A stretch of DNA of 64,000 nucleotides from Deltaproteobacteria bacterium (GCA_029547185.1 JAKPPU010000035.1:18372-82371), one strand, 5' to 3'. Shown: positions 7,236 to 16,099, counted from the stretch's first letter. Translations and numbers: made by a program. Notes: generated by a model from the sequence alone, not told the origin.

Positions 7236-8357
7236 TCAGTCCATGGTCTTGTGGAACCTGGTGACTGCGCCGATAAACAGGGCGATTCCGAGGACAGCGA
7301 GCGCGACGTACTGCGGCCAGAGGATCGAGATCCCCACACCCTTGAGGAAGATGCCCCGCAGGATCACGAGAAAATACCGCAGGGGATTGAGGTAGGTGAG
7401 CCACTGGATGACGACCGGCATGTTCGCGATGGGAAAGACGAAGCCGGAAAACATGAAGGTCGGAAAGATGAAGAAGAAGGTCGTCATCATGGCCTGCTGC
7501 TGGGTCGACGAGACGGTCGAGATGAAGAGCCCTGCCCCGAGCGTGCTCAGGAGAAAGAGACAGGTGGCGATGAACATGAGGGTGAGGCTCCCGGCAATGG
7601 GGATGCTGAACCAGAACTTGGCGAAGACCGTCACGGCGACCATCTGGACCATCGAGATGATGATGTAGGGGATGGTCTTGCCCATGATCATCTCGCCCGG
7701 CTTTATCGGCGAGACGATGAGCTGCTCCATGGTGCCCTGCTCCCGCTCGCGTATGACCGCGATCGAGGTCAGGAGGAGCGAGATGAGCATGATCACGAAG
7801 GCCACGATCCCCGGCACGAAGAAGTTCTGGCTGTCCATGTTGGGGTTGTACCACGACCTGATCCGGGCATCGATGCTGCCGTAATCCGGACTCTGTCCTT
7901 TGAGCTCCCTGATCATGCTGCTGTTGAACCTGTCGAGAACGAGCACGGTATAGGCGATCCTGACGGATGCCATGTTGCTCATGCTGCCGTCCGCGAGGAT
8001 CTGAACGTCGGCCGTCTCGCCCTCCCTGATGCGGCTCCCCATATCGGGCGGGATCTTGACGGCGAGGTCCACCTTTCTTTTGAGGAGCAGGTCTTCGAGC
8101 GCTCTCTGATCTTTCGGGTAATCGGTGACCCTGAATATCCTGCTCCCCGTGAACGAGTCGATGAGCGTGCGGCTCTCAATGGTGCGGGCTTCGTCCACGA
8201 CCGCGACCCTGATGTTTCTGATGTCGTAGTTGACGACATAGCCGAAGAGCAGGATCTGGATGAGGGGTGCCAGGATCAGCACGCGCCGGTTCCTCTCATC
8301 TCTGAAGAGGATGATGAACTCCTTGCGGACCAGCTCCCTGATGCGCACCCAGTTCAC
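7236..8357 (-). CDS. ABC-2 type transporter permease (YbhR-like)
   Basis: A 373-residue ABC-2 permease: an amino-terminal helix (about residues 22-42), a large extracytoplasmic domain (45-175), then five helices in the C-terminal half, including the conserved segment REREQGTMEQLIVSPI before the fourth helix. The start is the GTG at 8357, whose GTGA overlaps the stop of the preceding permease, so the two are translationally coupled. Together with the second permease and the two ATPases it should form an exporter working with the HlyD-type adaptor. This is the last gene of the operon. Substrate unknown; E. coli YbhFSR exports cationic drugs and possibly Na+. Confidence 0.9.
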   Translation of the reverse strand: MNWVRIRELVRKEFIILFRDERNRRVLILAPLIQILLFGYVVNYDIRNIRVAVVDEARTIESRTLIDSFTGSRIFRVTDYPKDQRALEDLLLKRKVDLAVKIPPDMGSRIREGETADVQILADGSMSNMASVRIAYTVLVLDRFNSSMIRELKGQSPDYGSIDARIRSWYNPNMDSQNFFVPGIVAFVIMLISLLLTSIAVIREREQGTMEQLIVSPIKPGEMIMGKTIPYIIISMVQMVAVTVFAKFWFSIPIAGSLTLMFIATCLFLLSTLGAGLFISTVSSTQQQAMMTTFFFIFPTFMFSGFVFPIANMPVVIQWLTYLNPLRYFLVILRGIFLKGVGISILWPQYVALAVLGIALFIGAVTRFHKTMD

Positions 8358-9487
8358 AGCCCCTCCTTCTTCAGGAGCCTCATGCTTATGAAGGCCATGA
8401 GGAGAAACATGAGCGCGAGCACGGCGAAGTCCTTCCACATGCTCATGAACGGGAGGTCTTTGAGGAAGATCCCGCCCAGGATGTTGATGTAGTACTTCGC
8501 AGGAACGGCGTAGGTGACGAGCTGGAGGGCCTTGGGCATGTTCGACACCGGGAAGATGAAGTCCGAGAGCATCTGGGAGGGAAGGAAGGTGAGCAGGATG
8601 GCCCCCTGGTTTGCCAGGAGCTGCGACTTCGTCGCGGTCGAGATGAGGAGGCCCAGGGCGAGCGCCACGAAGATGTAGATCGCGGAGGCCGCCATCATGA
8701 GCCAGAAGCTCGCCTTCATGACGATGCCGAAGAGCACCTGCGCCAGGAGCACCGAGATGAGGACATTGCTCAGGGCTATGATGAAGTAGGGGATCGACTT
8801 GCCCATGAGAAGCTCGAACGCGGTGATGGGCAGCGACTTGATGGTCTCCATGGTCCCGTTCTCGTACTCCCTGGCGATGACGAGCGAGGTGAGCATGGCG
8901 CCGGCGATCATGATGATCACGGCGATGAGGCCCGGGACGATGAACTTCCTGCTTTCGAGATCCTCGTTGAACCACACCCTGATCCGGCCTTCGACGGGGG
9001 GCTTGATCCTCTCGACGCCTTTCTTGTCCAGAAACTCTAAGAGGAGCATCCGGTTGTATCTTTCGATGAAGGCGTTGATGTATCCCCTCGAGATGCTCGC
9101 GAAGTTCGGATCGCTCCCGTCCATGAGGACCTGGAGCGGGGCAGGCCTTTCCGATCTGATGTTCCTCGTGAAGTCGGGCGGTATGACGATCCCGATCTCC
9201 GTCCACCCGCGGTCGAGGTATCCGGCCACCTCCCGGGCGTTCCTGAGCGATGCCCCCACATGGAAATAGGGAGAGGCGTCGATGCGGCGGATGAGATCGC
9301 GGCTCAGGTCCGTCCGGTCGTAGTCGACGAAGACCACTTCGACGTTGTTCACGTCGAGGCTCAAGGCATAGCCGAACATGAGGATGAGGCACAGCGGCAT
9401 GACGAAGGCGAGGATGAGGCTCCTCGGGTCTCTCATGAGGTGGTAGAACTCCTTGCGCGTGACGGCGACGATCTTCCGGAGGCTCAC
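8354..9487 (-). CDS. ABC-2 type transporter permease (YbhS-like)
   Basis: A 377-residue paralogue of the next permease in the operon, with the same plan: N-terminal helix (about 23-45), extracytoplasmic domain containing VEVVFVDYDRTDLS and DFTRNIRSERPAP, and five C-terminal helices. The hallmark REYENGTMETIKSLPI precedes the conserved PYFII helix. It starts at GTG 9487, overlapping the ATPase stop by four bases (GTGA), and ends overlapping the start of the second permease by four bases. The two permeases probably form a heterodimer. Confidence 0.9.
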   Translation of the reverse strand: MSLRKIVAVTRKEFYHLMRDPRSLILAFVMPLCLILMFGYALSLDVNNVEVVFVDYDRTDLSRDLIRRIDASPYFHVGASLRNAREVAGYLDRGWTEIGIVIPPDFTRNIRSERPAPLQVLMDGSDPNFASISRGYINAFIERYNRMLLLEFLDKKGVERIKPPVEGRIRVWFNEDLESRKFIVPGLIAVIIMIAGAMLTSLVIAREYENGTMETIKSLPITAFELLMGKSIPYFIIALSNVLISVLLAQVLFGIVMKASFWLMMAASAIYIFVALALGLLISTATKSQLLANQGAILLTFLPSQMLSDFIFPVSNMPKALQLVTYAVPAKYYINILGGIFLKDLPFMSMWKDFAVLALMFLLMAFISMRLLKKEGL

Positions 9488-10239
9488 GCCTGCCTCCTTT
9501 CCATGAGCGTGATGAAGGCGTCATTCAGATCGGCATCGGGCCTGCCCGGACATGCGGACGCAACGATCTCGGCCGGGCTTCCCTGGGCCACGATGGTGCC
9601 GAGGTTGATCATCACGATGCGGCCGCAGTTCCGGGTCTCGTCCATGTAGTGCGTGGTCACGAACACGGTGATCCCTCCCTCTGCGAGCTCACGGATGAAC
9701 TCCCAGAAATGCCTGCGGGTGATGGGATCGACCCCCGAGGTCGGCTCGTCGAGAAAGAGGATCTCGGGCTTGTGGAGCATGGCGCACCCCAGTGCGAGGC
9801 GCTGCCTCCAGCCTTGCGGAAGCTCTTTCGTGAGGCGGTCCTTCACCTCGCCGAGCCGGGTCATGTCGAGGATCCACTCGATGCGCTCCTTCCACACGTG
9901 CTGCGGGACGCTGTAGAGGCCCAGAAAGAACCGGATGTTCTCGAAGGGCGTGAGGTCTTCATAGAGCGAGAACTTCTGCGACATGTAGCCGATGGCGTGC
10001 TTGACCTCCTCGGGTTGTGTCGTTATGTCGTGGCCGGCGACGAACCCCTGTCCCGAGGTCGGGGTGATGATGCCGCAGAGCATGCGGATGGTTGTGGACT
10101 TGCCGCTCCCGTTGCTGCCGAGGAACCCGAAGATCTCGCCCTTCCTGACGGAGAAGGAGATCCTGTCCACGGCAACGAAATCTCCGAACCTCTTTTCGAG
10201 GTCCTTCACGAAGATCACGTCATCGCTTGAAGGTGTCAT
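9484..10239 (-). CDS. ABC transporter ATPase (YbhF C-terminal-half-like)
   Basis: A 251-residue ATPase. Walker A is GSNGSGKST, the Q-loop YMSQKFSLYEDLT, and Walker B ILFLDEPTSGVDP. The signature motif is degenerate: ELPQGWRQRLALG replaces the usual LSGGxxQR, as in the second half of YbhF-type proteins. The H-loop is VTTHYMDE. It overlaps the upstream ATPase gene by 20 bases. In E. coli YbhF one polypeptide holds both ATPase domains; here they are two genes, presumably forming an ATPase heterodimer. Confidence 0.9.
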   Translation of the reverse strand: MTPSSDDVIFVKDLEKRFGDFVAVDRISFSVRKGEIFGFLGSNGSGKSTTIRMLCGIITPTSGQGFVAGHDITTQPEEVKHAIGYMSQKFSLYEDLTPFENIRFFLGLYSVPQHVWKERIEWILDMTRLGEVKDRLTKELPQGWRQRLALGCAMLHKPEILFLDEPTSGVDPITRRHFWEFIRELAEGGITVFVTTHYMDETRNCGRIVMINLGTIVAQGSPAEIVASACPGRPDADLNDAFITLMERRQA

Positions 10240-10984
10240 GAGCGATTTCCTTGTCCACTTCCTTGATGCGGTGGATCATCGCATCCTCGAGCGTCGCGAA
10301 CCGTGAGCGCATCTCGGAGGGGGACGCAACAGCCAGGAGGTGCGACTTGTGCATGAGGCCCAGCCGGTCGCACTTTTCACCTTCGTCGAGGTATGCGGTG
10401 GAGACCATGATGGTCATCCCCCCCTCGCGCATGGCGAGGAGGATATCCCAGAACTCTCCCCGCGATACCGGGTCGACACCGTTGGTGGGCTCGTCGAGGA
10501 TGAGGACCGAGGGCTCGTGGATGAGCACGCAGGCGAGCCCGAGCTTCTGCTTCATGCCGCCGGAGAGGTTGCCGGCAAGGCGGTTCAGGAACGGGAGCAG
10601 GTTCGAGAAGCCCAGGTATTTTTCCTTTCTCGATCTCCTCTCGTCACCGCTGATCCCGAAGATGTCCATGAAGAAGTCGATGTTCTCCTCGACCGTGAGG
10701 TCCTGATAGAGGCCGAAGCGCTGGGGCATGTATCCGATGAGTGGCTTGGCCTTCCACAGGTCGGCTGCCACATCGATCTTAGAGACGGTTATACTTCCTT
10801 TGCAAGGCCTGATCATGCCGGCGATCATCCTGAGCAGGGTCGACTTGCCCGCCCCGTCGGAGCCCACGAGCCCGAAGATGGTCCCCTTCTCGATCTCGAG
10901 GCTCACGTCGTCGACCGCCACGGTCTTCCCGAAGCTCATCGACACGTTTTCCACTTCGATGGAGAGGCTACCTGAGAAAGGCAT
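10220..10984 (-). CDS. ABC transporter ATPase (YbhF N-terminal-half-like)
   Basis: A 254-residue ATPase with Walker A GSDGAGKST, Q-loop YMPQRFGLYQDLT, signature LSGGMKQKLGL, Walker B VLILDEPTNGVDP. The usual switch histidine after the D-loop is replaced: VSTAYLDEGEKC has TAY where THY/SH is expected, as in the N-terminal half of YbhF-type ATPases, so one composite site of the heterodimer may be weak. It overlaps the end of the HlyD gene by 17 bases. Confidence 0.9.
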   Translation of the reverse strand: MPFSGSLSIEVENVSMSFGKTVAVDDVSLEIEKGTIFGLVGSDGAGKSTLLRMIAGMIRPCKGSITVSKIDVAADLWKAKPLIGYMPQRFGLYQDLTVEENIDFFMDIFGISGDERRSRKEKYLGFSNLLPFLNRLAGNLSGGMKQKLGLACVLIHEPSVLILDEPTNGVDPVSRGEFWDILLAMREGGMTIMVSTAYLDEGEKCDRLGLMHKSHLLAVASPSEMRSRFATLEDAMIHRIKEVDKEIAHDTFKR

Positions 10985-11978
10985 CCGCCGGCATTCCTGT
11001 CTTGAGCTCGAACTTGGGATTGGGAACGGAGACCTTCACCAGATAGACGAGCTTCACCCGCTCCTTCTTGGTCTGGATGATCTTCGGGGTGAACTCGGCC
11101 TCGGGGGAGATATAGGACACCCGGCCCTTGAAGAACTTCCCCGGGAAGGCGTCCACCACGACGTCCACCTTCTGGTTCGGCCTGACCTTGCCGATGTCCG
11201 TCTCGTCCACGAAGACCTTGAGATCCACCCGGGAGAGGTCGGACAGCGACAAGACCTCTCTTCCCGGGCTGACGAACTCGCCCGGCTCCACGTTCCTGCT
11301 CGTGATGATGCCGGAGTAGGGCGCGGTGAGCTTCGTATACCCGAGCTGGATCTTCGCCTGCTCGAGGGCTGCCTTGGAGAGATCGATCTGGGCCTGGGCC
11401 GCCTCGATGTCCTTTTTCGTCGAATCGATCTTCCTCAGGTTGCTCTCTGCCTGCGCGAGGACCGCATCGGCTTCATGGAGCTTCGAGAGGGAGTTCTCGT
11501 AGGCGAGGTTGACCGAATCCCGCTCCTTCTGCGAGACGACGCCGCGGCGGAAAAGCTCCTCGTACCTCTCGTCGTTCCTCTTCGAATCGATCATGGTGTT
11601 GCGGGCTACATCCACATTGGCCCGCGCCCTCCTGACATCTTCGGGCAGGGTGGACGAGTAGATTGCGAGAAGCTCCTCGAGCTGCTCTTTCGCTTTCACC
11701 GCCTTTTCCAGAGCGGCCCGGGCCTGATCGAGCCTCGCTGCGAACTCGGAGCTGTCGAGCTCGGCGAGCACATCGCCCGTGCGGACGGCCTCGCCTTCCC
11801 TGGCCTCGACCCTGATTACGCTGCCCGAAGCCTGGAAGGCAAGGTTCGATTCGATCGCCTCGATGGTGCCCGAGTAGTACATCTCGCCTTTTCCCGCCCT
11901 GCGCTGCCCGTAGTAGACGAGGCCGACCACCAGGACCAGCAAGGCTGCGAAGATTACGATGACGATGCGCTTTTTCAC
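10968..11978 (-). CDS. HlyD-family membrane fusion protein (YbhG-like)
   Basis: A 336-residue adaptor. One N-terminal membrane helix (IVIVIFAALLVLVVGLVYYG), then a lipoyl-type half (GSVIRVEAREGEAVRTGDVLAELD), a long coiled-coil hairpin (about 85-205, rich in E, K, A, R) and the second lipoyl half (LTAPYSGIITSRNVEPGEFVSPG) followed by a beta-barrel domain (VDLKVFVDETDIGKVR). It bridges the inner-membrane exporter to an outer-membrane factor; none is encoded in this operon, so a shared TolC-type protein is presumed, for instance the one at 33.9 kb. It follows the TetR gene by 19 bases. Confidence 0.92.
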   Translation of the reverse strand: MKKRIVIVIFAALLVLVVGLVYYGQRRAGKGEMYYSGTIEAIESNLAFQASGSVIRVEAREGEAVRTGDVLAELDSSEFAARLDQARAALEKAVKAKEQLEELLAIYSSTLPEDVRRARANVDVARNTMIDSKRNDERYEELFRRGVVSQKERDSVNLAYENSLSKLHEADAVLAQAESNLRKIDSTKKDIEAAQAQIDLSKAALEQAKIQLGYTKLTAPYSGIITSRNVEPGEFVSPGREVLSLSDLSRVDLKVFVDETDIGKVRPNQKVDVVVDAFPGKFFKGRVSYISPEAEFTPKIIQTKKERVKLVYLVKVSVPNPKFELKTGMPADAFLR

Positions 11979-11997
11979 ACGACCTCCGATGGGAACC

Positions 11998-12627
11998 TCA
12001 CGTTCTCATTGCCTTCAATATGAGCTTTTCGATCTCCCGGCAGACCAGGCCGGACAGGTCTTTGCCGTGGGATTTGAGCTCATCGGGGACCTGCCTCGCC
12101 GAAAGCAGGACCGGGATGATGGTCTTGTACACAACGGTGGCACCGATCGCCATGAAGTGCACGATGAGCGGGAGCGTCTCGATGAAGACGCCCTGTTCCC
12201 TGCCCTCTTCGATGATTCCGCTCAAGGTCCTCAAGAGCGAGAAGAGATCCTCGAAGAAGACATCGGGCAGGCTCTGTCCGCCCGATGCGAGCTCACGCAT
12301 CATGAGGCGGGGCATCTGCGGGTTTTCGTCAAAGGTGGCGGCGAGGGTCCTGATGTAGGTCCTCACCTTGTCTTCGGGCGTCCTGGCTTTCTCGATGCCG
12401 GCAGAGAGCCTTCTGGCCGCACTCCCGATGACATCGTGGATGACTTCGGCGTACAGGGCCTTCTTGTCGCCGATGTGGTAGTACAGGGCGGCCTTGTTGA
12501 CCCCTGCCCTCTCCGCGATCTCATCCACGCGCGCTCCTGCAAAGCCCTTTTTAGCGAACACGTCCTTGGCCGCACCGAGGATCCGGTCTACCGTCTCCCT
12601 ACCCTTGTCTCCTGATCTGTCCCTCAT
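11998..12627 (-). CDS. TetR-family repressor of the efflux operon (CecR-like)
   Basis: A 209-residue regulator with an N-terminal TetR helix-turn-helix (TVDRILGAAKDVFAKKGFAG, then RVDEIAERAGVNKAALYYHIGDK) and an all-helical ligand domain resembling the CecR/YbiH C-terminal type. It is the first gene of the operon, so it should repress itself and the five transport genes. A palindrome overlapping the promoter lies about 50 bases upstream. The gene order TetR-HlyD-ATPase-permease-permease matches cecR-ybhGFSR of enterobacteria. Confidence 0.92.
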   Translation of the reverse strand: MRDRSGDKGRETVDRILGAAKDVFAKKGFAGARVDEIAERAGVNKAALYYHIGDKKALYAEVIHDVIGSAARRLSAGIEKARTPEDKVRTYIRTLAATFDENPQMPRLMMRELASGGQSLPDVFFEDLFSLLRTLSGIIEEGREQGVFIETLPLIVHFMAIGATVVYKTIIPVLLSARQVPDELKSHGKDLSGLVCREIEKLILKAMRT

Positions 12628-12674
12628 CGCATGCTCCGGAAAGGCCTTCGCCCATATTTAACCAACCATTTATT

Positions 12675-12717
12675 TTAACTAAACAGTTAAGTACCAGCTT
12701 TCCTTTTCCTCTGTCAA
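12675..12717 (-). promoter_or_regulatory. Promoter and TetR operator of the efflux operon
   Basis: Read on the minus strand: -35 TTGACA (12717-12712), 18-base spacer, -10 TACTTA (12693-12688). A perfect palindrome TTAACT-AAAC-AGTTAA (12675-12690) overlaps the -10 box, where a TetR dimer would block the polymerase. A related half site TTAACCAACCA lies at 12658-12668. Confidence 0.6.
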
Positions 12718-12820
12718 GGGGTTATCCGGTTTGATGAAAACGTCTCAAAATCCTATCTTGAGGCGACAGGAGATCATCTTTCCCTTACTATAGACTCCTA
12801 TCATACCCCAAGGAGGCGAT

Positions 12821-13882
12821 ATGGAACAGAAGCTCGTTGCCTATGCCTGCTCCCTCGTGCCTGTTGAGATCATCTCGGCTGCAGGGCTTTCTCCTGTGAG
12901 ACTGATCCCCAAAGGCAGGTGCGCAGATGCGGACAGCCGGATCCATTCGAACACCTGCTGCTACGTTCGAAGTCTGCTCTCCGATCTCATGGGCGGCGCC
13001 TGCTCGGATCTCGAGGGCATGGTTTTCGCGAATTCGTGCGACGCCATGAGGAAGCTCTTCGATATCTGGGGTGATCTCAAGGACAGCCCGCCTGCCTTCT
13101 TTATGGATATCCCGAAGAAGAACGATCCCGATTCGATCCGGTATTTCACCTCGGTTCTGAAAAAGCTCGCGGCCGGGCTCGAAGAAACATATTCCCGCCC
13201 GACCGTGACACCCGAAAGGCTCAATGCAGCGATCCGGGAAACCAACAGACTCCGCTCGTCTCTCGGGGACATATTCGGAATGCAGAGCAGCCCCGACTCG
13301 GCGATAAAAGGTTCGGATGTCTTCCCCCTGCTCCTCGCTCAAGGAGAAGCAGAGATCGCCGACCATGAGGCCGGGATCAGACAGAGAGCTTCCGGGCAGA
13401 AAGGCAATCTCCTCGGGAATGGAGGCAGCAGGATCATCATAACCGGAACCATAACGGCAAACCGGGAGCTTGTGGACATGATCGAGGAAAAAGGCGCACA
13501 CGTGGCTGCCTTCGATATCTGCTTCGGACCGAGGCACTACGGTACGCCCGTGAGAGAGAATACGCCCGATCCCTTTGCCGCGGTTGCCGAGCGCTATCTC
13601 CTGCGGCCTCCCTGCCCGCGCATGATGGGCATGAAAGATCAGATCGACCACCTTAAAAGCCTCGTTGTCGAGAGCAGGGCACAGGGCGTGATCGTGAGCG
13701 CTATGAAATACTGCGACCAGCTCCTGTACAGCCTGCCCCTGCTCCGGGAAGGCGTCAGGGAGCTCGGTGTGCCGGTCCTCATGTTGGAAAACGATTATGA
13801 GTGGTCGGACATCGAGAAGGCCCGCATCAAGATCGAGGCCTTCCTCGAAACGATCGATCCGAAAGGAGGCTCCCATGCTTAA
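12821..13882 (+). CDS. 2-hydroxyacyl-CoA dehydratase/benzoyl-CoA reductase-family subunit (small)
   Basis: A 353-residue member of the HGD-D family. The opening CSLVPVEIISAAGLSPVRL is the family hallmark (Cys, then P-E-I, then A-A-G). Cysteines C10, C34 and the CC pair in SNTCCYVRS, GACSD and NSCDAMRK include the usual [4Fe-4S] ligands, and KYCDQ near the C-terminus is also typical. The family removes water from (R)-2-hydroxyacyl-CoAs, or reduces benzoyl-CoA, after one-electron activation. ATG follows AAGGAGGCGAT. It overlaps the next gene by eight bases, so the two subunits are co-translated. The ATP-dependent activator (HgdC/BadF type) that this chemistry needs is absent from the window. 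Confidence 0.88.
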   Translation: MEQKLVAYACSLVPVEIISAAGLSPVRLIPKGRCADADSRIHSNTCCYVRSLLSDLMGGACSDLEGMVFANSCDAMRKLFDIWGDLKDSPPAFFMDIPKKNDPDSIRYFTSVLKKLAAGLEETYSRPTVTPERLNAAIRETNRLRSSLGDIFGMQSSPDSAIKGSDVFPLLLAQGEAEIADHEAGIRQRASGQKGNLLGNGGSRIIITGTITANRELVDMIEEKGAHVAAFDICFGPRHYGTPVRENTPDPFAAVAERYLLRPPCPRMMGMKDQIDHLKSLVVESRAQGVIVSAMKYCDQLLYSLPLLREGVRELGVPVLMLENDYEWSDIEKARIKIEAFLETIDPKGGSHA

Positions 13883-15098
13883 AACCATGCTCACAGCCAT
13901 GAAGCAGATGTCCGAGCAGGGGCTCAAGGAACGCACGAGCTTCCGGGCGATGTGGTACGGGGAATGGTCCGATCTCTTCCTGAAAGCGTTCGATCCTGAG
14001 AGCACGGTCGTCTACACCTCCATCTACGCCTTCCCCATGGAGATCCTGGCTGCCTTCGACGTGGCCCCCTTCGACTTCGAGATCGCCGGAAGCCTCCCCT
14101 CCGCCGCAGACATGGGGCTTCCGCTGATGGAGCGTGCGGAGGGCCTGGGATACTCCGGGGATATCTGCTCGTTCCACAGGGCGAGCATCGGCGGATATCT
14201 CCAATCGTATTTTCCCGAGCCCGATCTCCTCATTTCGACGTCCTTCTACTGCGACGGCAAGGGCAAGACGAACGACATCCTGTCGCACCTCTCGGGCAGG
14301 GACTCCTTCTTCCTCTCCGTTCCGCACGAGATCAGCAGAGAGTCCGTGAGCTACGTCGAAAAGCAGCTCAGGGACGCCGCAGGGAAGATCGGGGAGAAGG
14401 CCGGGCAGAAGCTCGACGAGGACAGGCTGAGAGAGGCGGTCCGGAGCTCGAACCGCGCGAGAAGGCTCCAGCTCGAGCTCCATGAAGCATTGAGAGCCCG
14501 GCCTGCGGCGCTGAATCCGCAGGACTTCATCGGGTACTCCATAAACGGGCAGCTTTTCAACGGGAGAGAGACCAGGGAGATATTGGAAGCCCGGCTCATC
14601 GAAGAGCTCGCAGCGAGGAGATCATCGGACAAGGCACGGGTCGAGAAGCACCGTATATACTGGCTTGCCTGGCTTCCCGTCTATCGTTCCAATCTCTTCG
14701 AGATCCTGAAAAGCCATGGGGTAAACGTTGCCATGTGCGAAACGTCGAGCGTCTACTGGGACGAGATGGACGAGGACAATCCCTTCGAGGGCCTGGCGTT
14801 GAAATGCCTGAAAAACCCCTTTATCGGCAGGACGTCACGGAGGCTCGAAGGAATGGAGGAGATCGTCAGAGGCTATGAGATCGACGGGGCGCTCCTGTTC
14901 GCAACGCCTGCGTGCCGCCATTCGAAGAGCGCCGCTTCACTGATCAGGGATGAGTTCTCCCACCTCGGCATCCCGCTGCTCGTCCTCGACATGGACATCT
15001 CGGACCCCAGGGGATATCTGCCCGAACAGGTCAGGACACGGGTCGAGGGCTTCATCGAGGTCATGGACAACCGGCCGGCCTTGCTCGGTGGAAAATGA
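13875..15098 (+). CDS. 2-hydroxyacyl-CoA dehydratase/benzoyl-CoA reductase-family subunit (large)
   Basis: A 407-residue partner subunit of the same HGD-D family: YTSIYAFPMEILAAFDVAPF is the family opening, followed by ICSFHRASIGGYL (cluster cysteine), TSFYCDGKGK (second cysteine) and TPACRHSKSA (late cysteine). The conserved end reads GIPLLVLDMDISDPRGYLPEQVRTRVEGFIE. The ATG at 13875 follows AAGGAGGCTCCC and lies within the end of the preceding gene. Together they could form the alpha-beta catalytic component; the substrate is not predictable from sequence. An AraC-type regulator follows after 67 bases. Confidence 0.88.
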   Translation: MLKTMLTAMKQMSEQGLKERTSFRAMWYGEWSDLFLKAFDPESTVVYTSIYAFPMEILAAFDVAPFDFEIAGSLPSAADMGLPLMERAEGLGYSGDICSFHRASIGGYLQSYFPEPDLLISTSFYCDGKGKTNDILSHLSGRDSFFLSVPHEISRESVSYVEKQLRDAAGKIGEKAGQKLDEDRLREAVRSSNRARRLQLELHEALRARPAALNPQDFIGYSINGQLFNGRETREILEARLIEELAARRSSDKARVEKHRIYWLAWLPVYRSNLFEILKSHGVNVAMCETSSVYWDEMDEDNPFEGLALKCLKNPFIGRTSRRLEGMEEIVRGYEIDGALLFATPACRHSKSAASLIRDEFSHLGIPLLVLDMDISDPRGYLPEQVRTRVEGFIEVMDNRPALLGGK

Positions 15099-15165
15099 AC
15101 GTTATATAGAGTATAATCAGCGAAAGAAATACTTGGAATGCAGAGAGAGAAAGCGAGGGCCTGCC

Positions 15166-16008
15166 GTGAGTTCCCTTTCCCTTGCGGTCATGAAAGGAAT
15201 CGTCCACCTGATGAGATCGGTCCCTTCGTTCGTCAGGAGCATGGCCGCGCCTGGAAGGAGGAATGAGGCTCAAGAGAAGAGGTGTGAGAGCCTTTCTGCA
15301 GGCCTCGATAGTCCATCCCCGGAAATTCACGCTTCACCCCTCGAAGCCGAGGGCCGCGGAGACGAGGCCCCTGTGGAAGCACCGGCATGGCAGCGCTGTC
15401 AGTTCGAGGAGGCAGATCTTCCCGTGCTGGACAGCGAACGTGCCTGTTTCATGGAAGAGCTCGCCCTGTCACGCCAGGCGACCGGCATGATCCGGAAGTC
15501 GAACCTTCTCCTGCGCATGCACCATTTCATGACCCATCCCGAGGCCTCTTCAAACCCGGCCCCGGCAAAGAGAGAGCTTCAGATCCTCTCTTCGATCGAT
15601 GCAGGCGAGCTCAAGAGCGAGATCTTCCGGAAGCTGGGCAATGAGCAGGTATACCTCACCGGGGAGCTGACCATCGCCTCATTCGCCCATGAGCTGGGCA
15701 TCGAGCCCCACCAGCTCTCGCGCTTTCTGAACCTCCATCTCAATACTACGTACACCGACCTCATCAACTCGTATCGCGTCCATGAGGCAAAGGCCCTGCT
15801 CAGAGACAAGCCCGGGGATTCGATCCTCGATATTGCATTCTCCTCGGGCTTCAGCTCGAAGGCGAGCTTCAACCGGATATTCAAAAAGATGGCGGGCATG
15901 ACCCCCTCGGAGTACCGCCTCAAATACAAAGCCGGCGGGGCCTCCGGCACGGCTGCCATGAAAGCGGGGCCGGTATCCCCGCCCGAATCCCGACAGCCTG
16001 GAGACTGA
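15166..16008 (+). CDS. AraC-family regulator with unusual, non-membrane N-terminus
   Basis: About 280 residues from a GTG at 15166 that follows GAGGG by six bases; an ATG at 15190 is the alternative. The C-terminal 110 residues are a complete double helix-turn-helix AraC domain (LTIASFAHELGIEPHQLSRFLN, then SILDIAFSSGFSSKASFNRIFKKMAGMTPSEYR). This domain type (YLTGELTIASFAHEL, TTYTDLINSYRVHEAKALL) normally follows a seven-helix membrane module in AraC regulators, but here the first 160 residues are polar and low in complexity. The N-terminal sensor may have been lost or replaced. It probably regulates the dehydratase genes just upstream. Confidence 0.75.
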   Translation: MSSLSLAVMKGIVHLMRSVPSFVRSMAAPGRRNEAQEKRCESLSAGLDSPSPEIHASPLEAEGRGDEAPVEAPAWQRCQFEEADLPVLDSERACFMEELALSRQATGMIRKSNLLLRMHHFMTHPEASSNPAPAKRELQILSSIDAGELKSEIFRKLGNEQVYLTGELTIASFAHELGIEPHQLSRFLNLHLNTTYTDLINSYRVHEAKALLRDKPGDSILDIAFSSGFSSKASFNRIFKKMAGMTPSEYRLKYKAGGASGTAAMKAGPVSPPESRQPGD

Positions 16009-16099
16009 ATACGAGCTCTCTCCTTTAAAAACCCATGTATCAGCCAAGGGTTGACAGTACACGGTCAGGTCAAGTATTCTAGGCTCGTAGGGAACGATT

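Noticed and set aside
7251..8492. 413-codon plus-strand frame across the efflux permeases
   Set aside because: It is extremely rich in D, E, H and R with no domain, and runs antisense to two clear ABC-2 permeases; a shadow of high third-position GC.
7236..9524. 762-codon minus-strand frame suggesting a permease fusion
   Set aside because: The first half is out of frame with the YbhS-like gene and reads as arginine/histidine-rich noise; the real YbhR-like gene begins at GTG 8357.
10728..12023. 431-codon plus-strand frame opposite the HlyD gene
   Set aside because: Antisense to a well-defined adaptor, with repetitive acidic composition and no family similarity.
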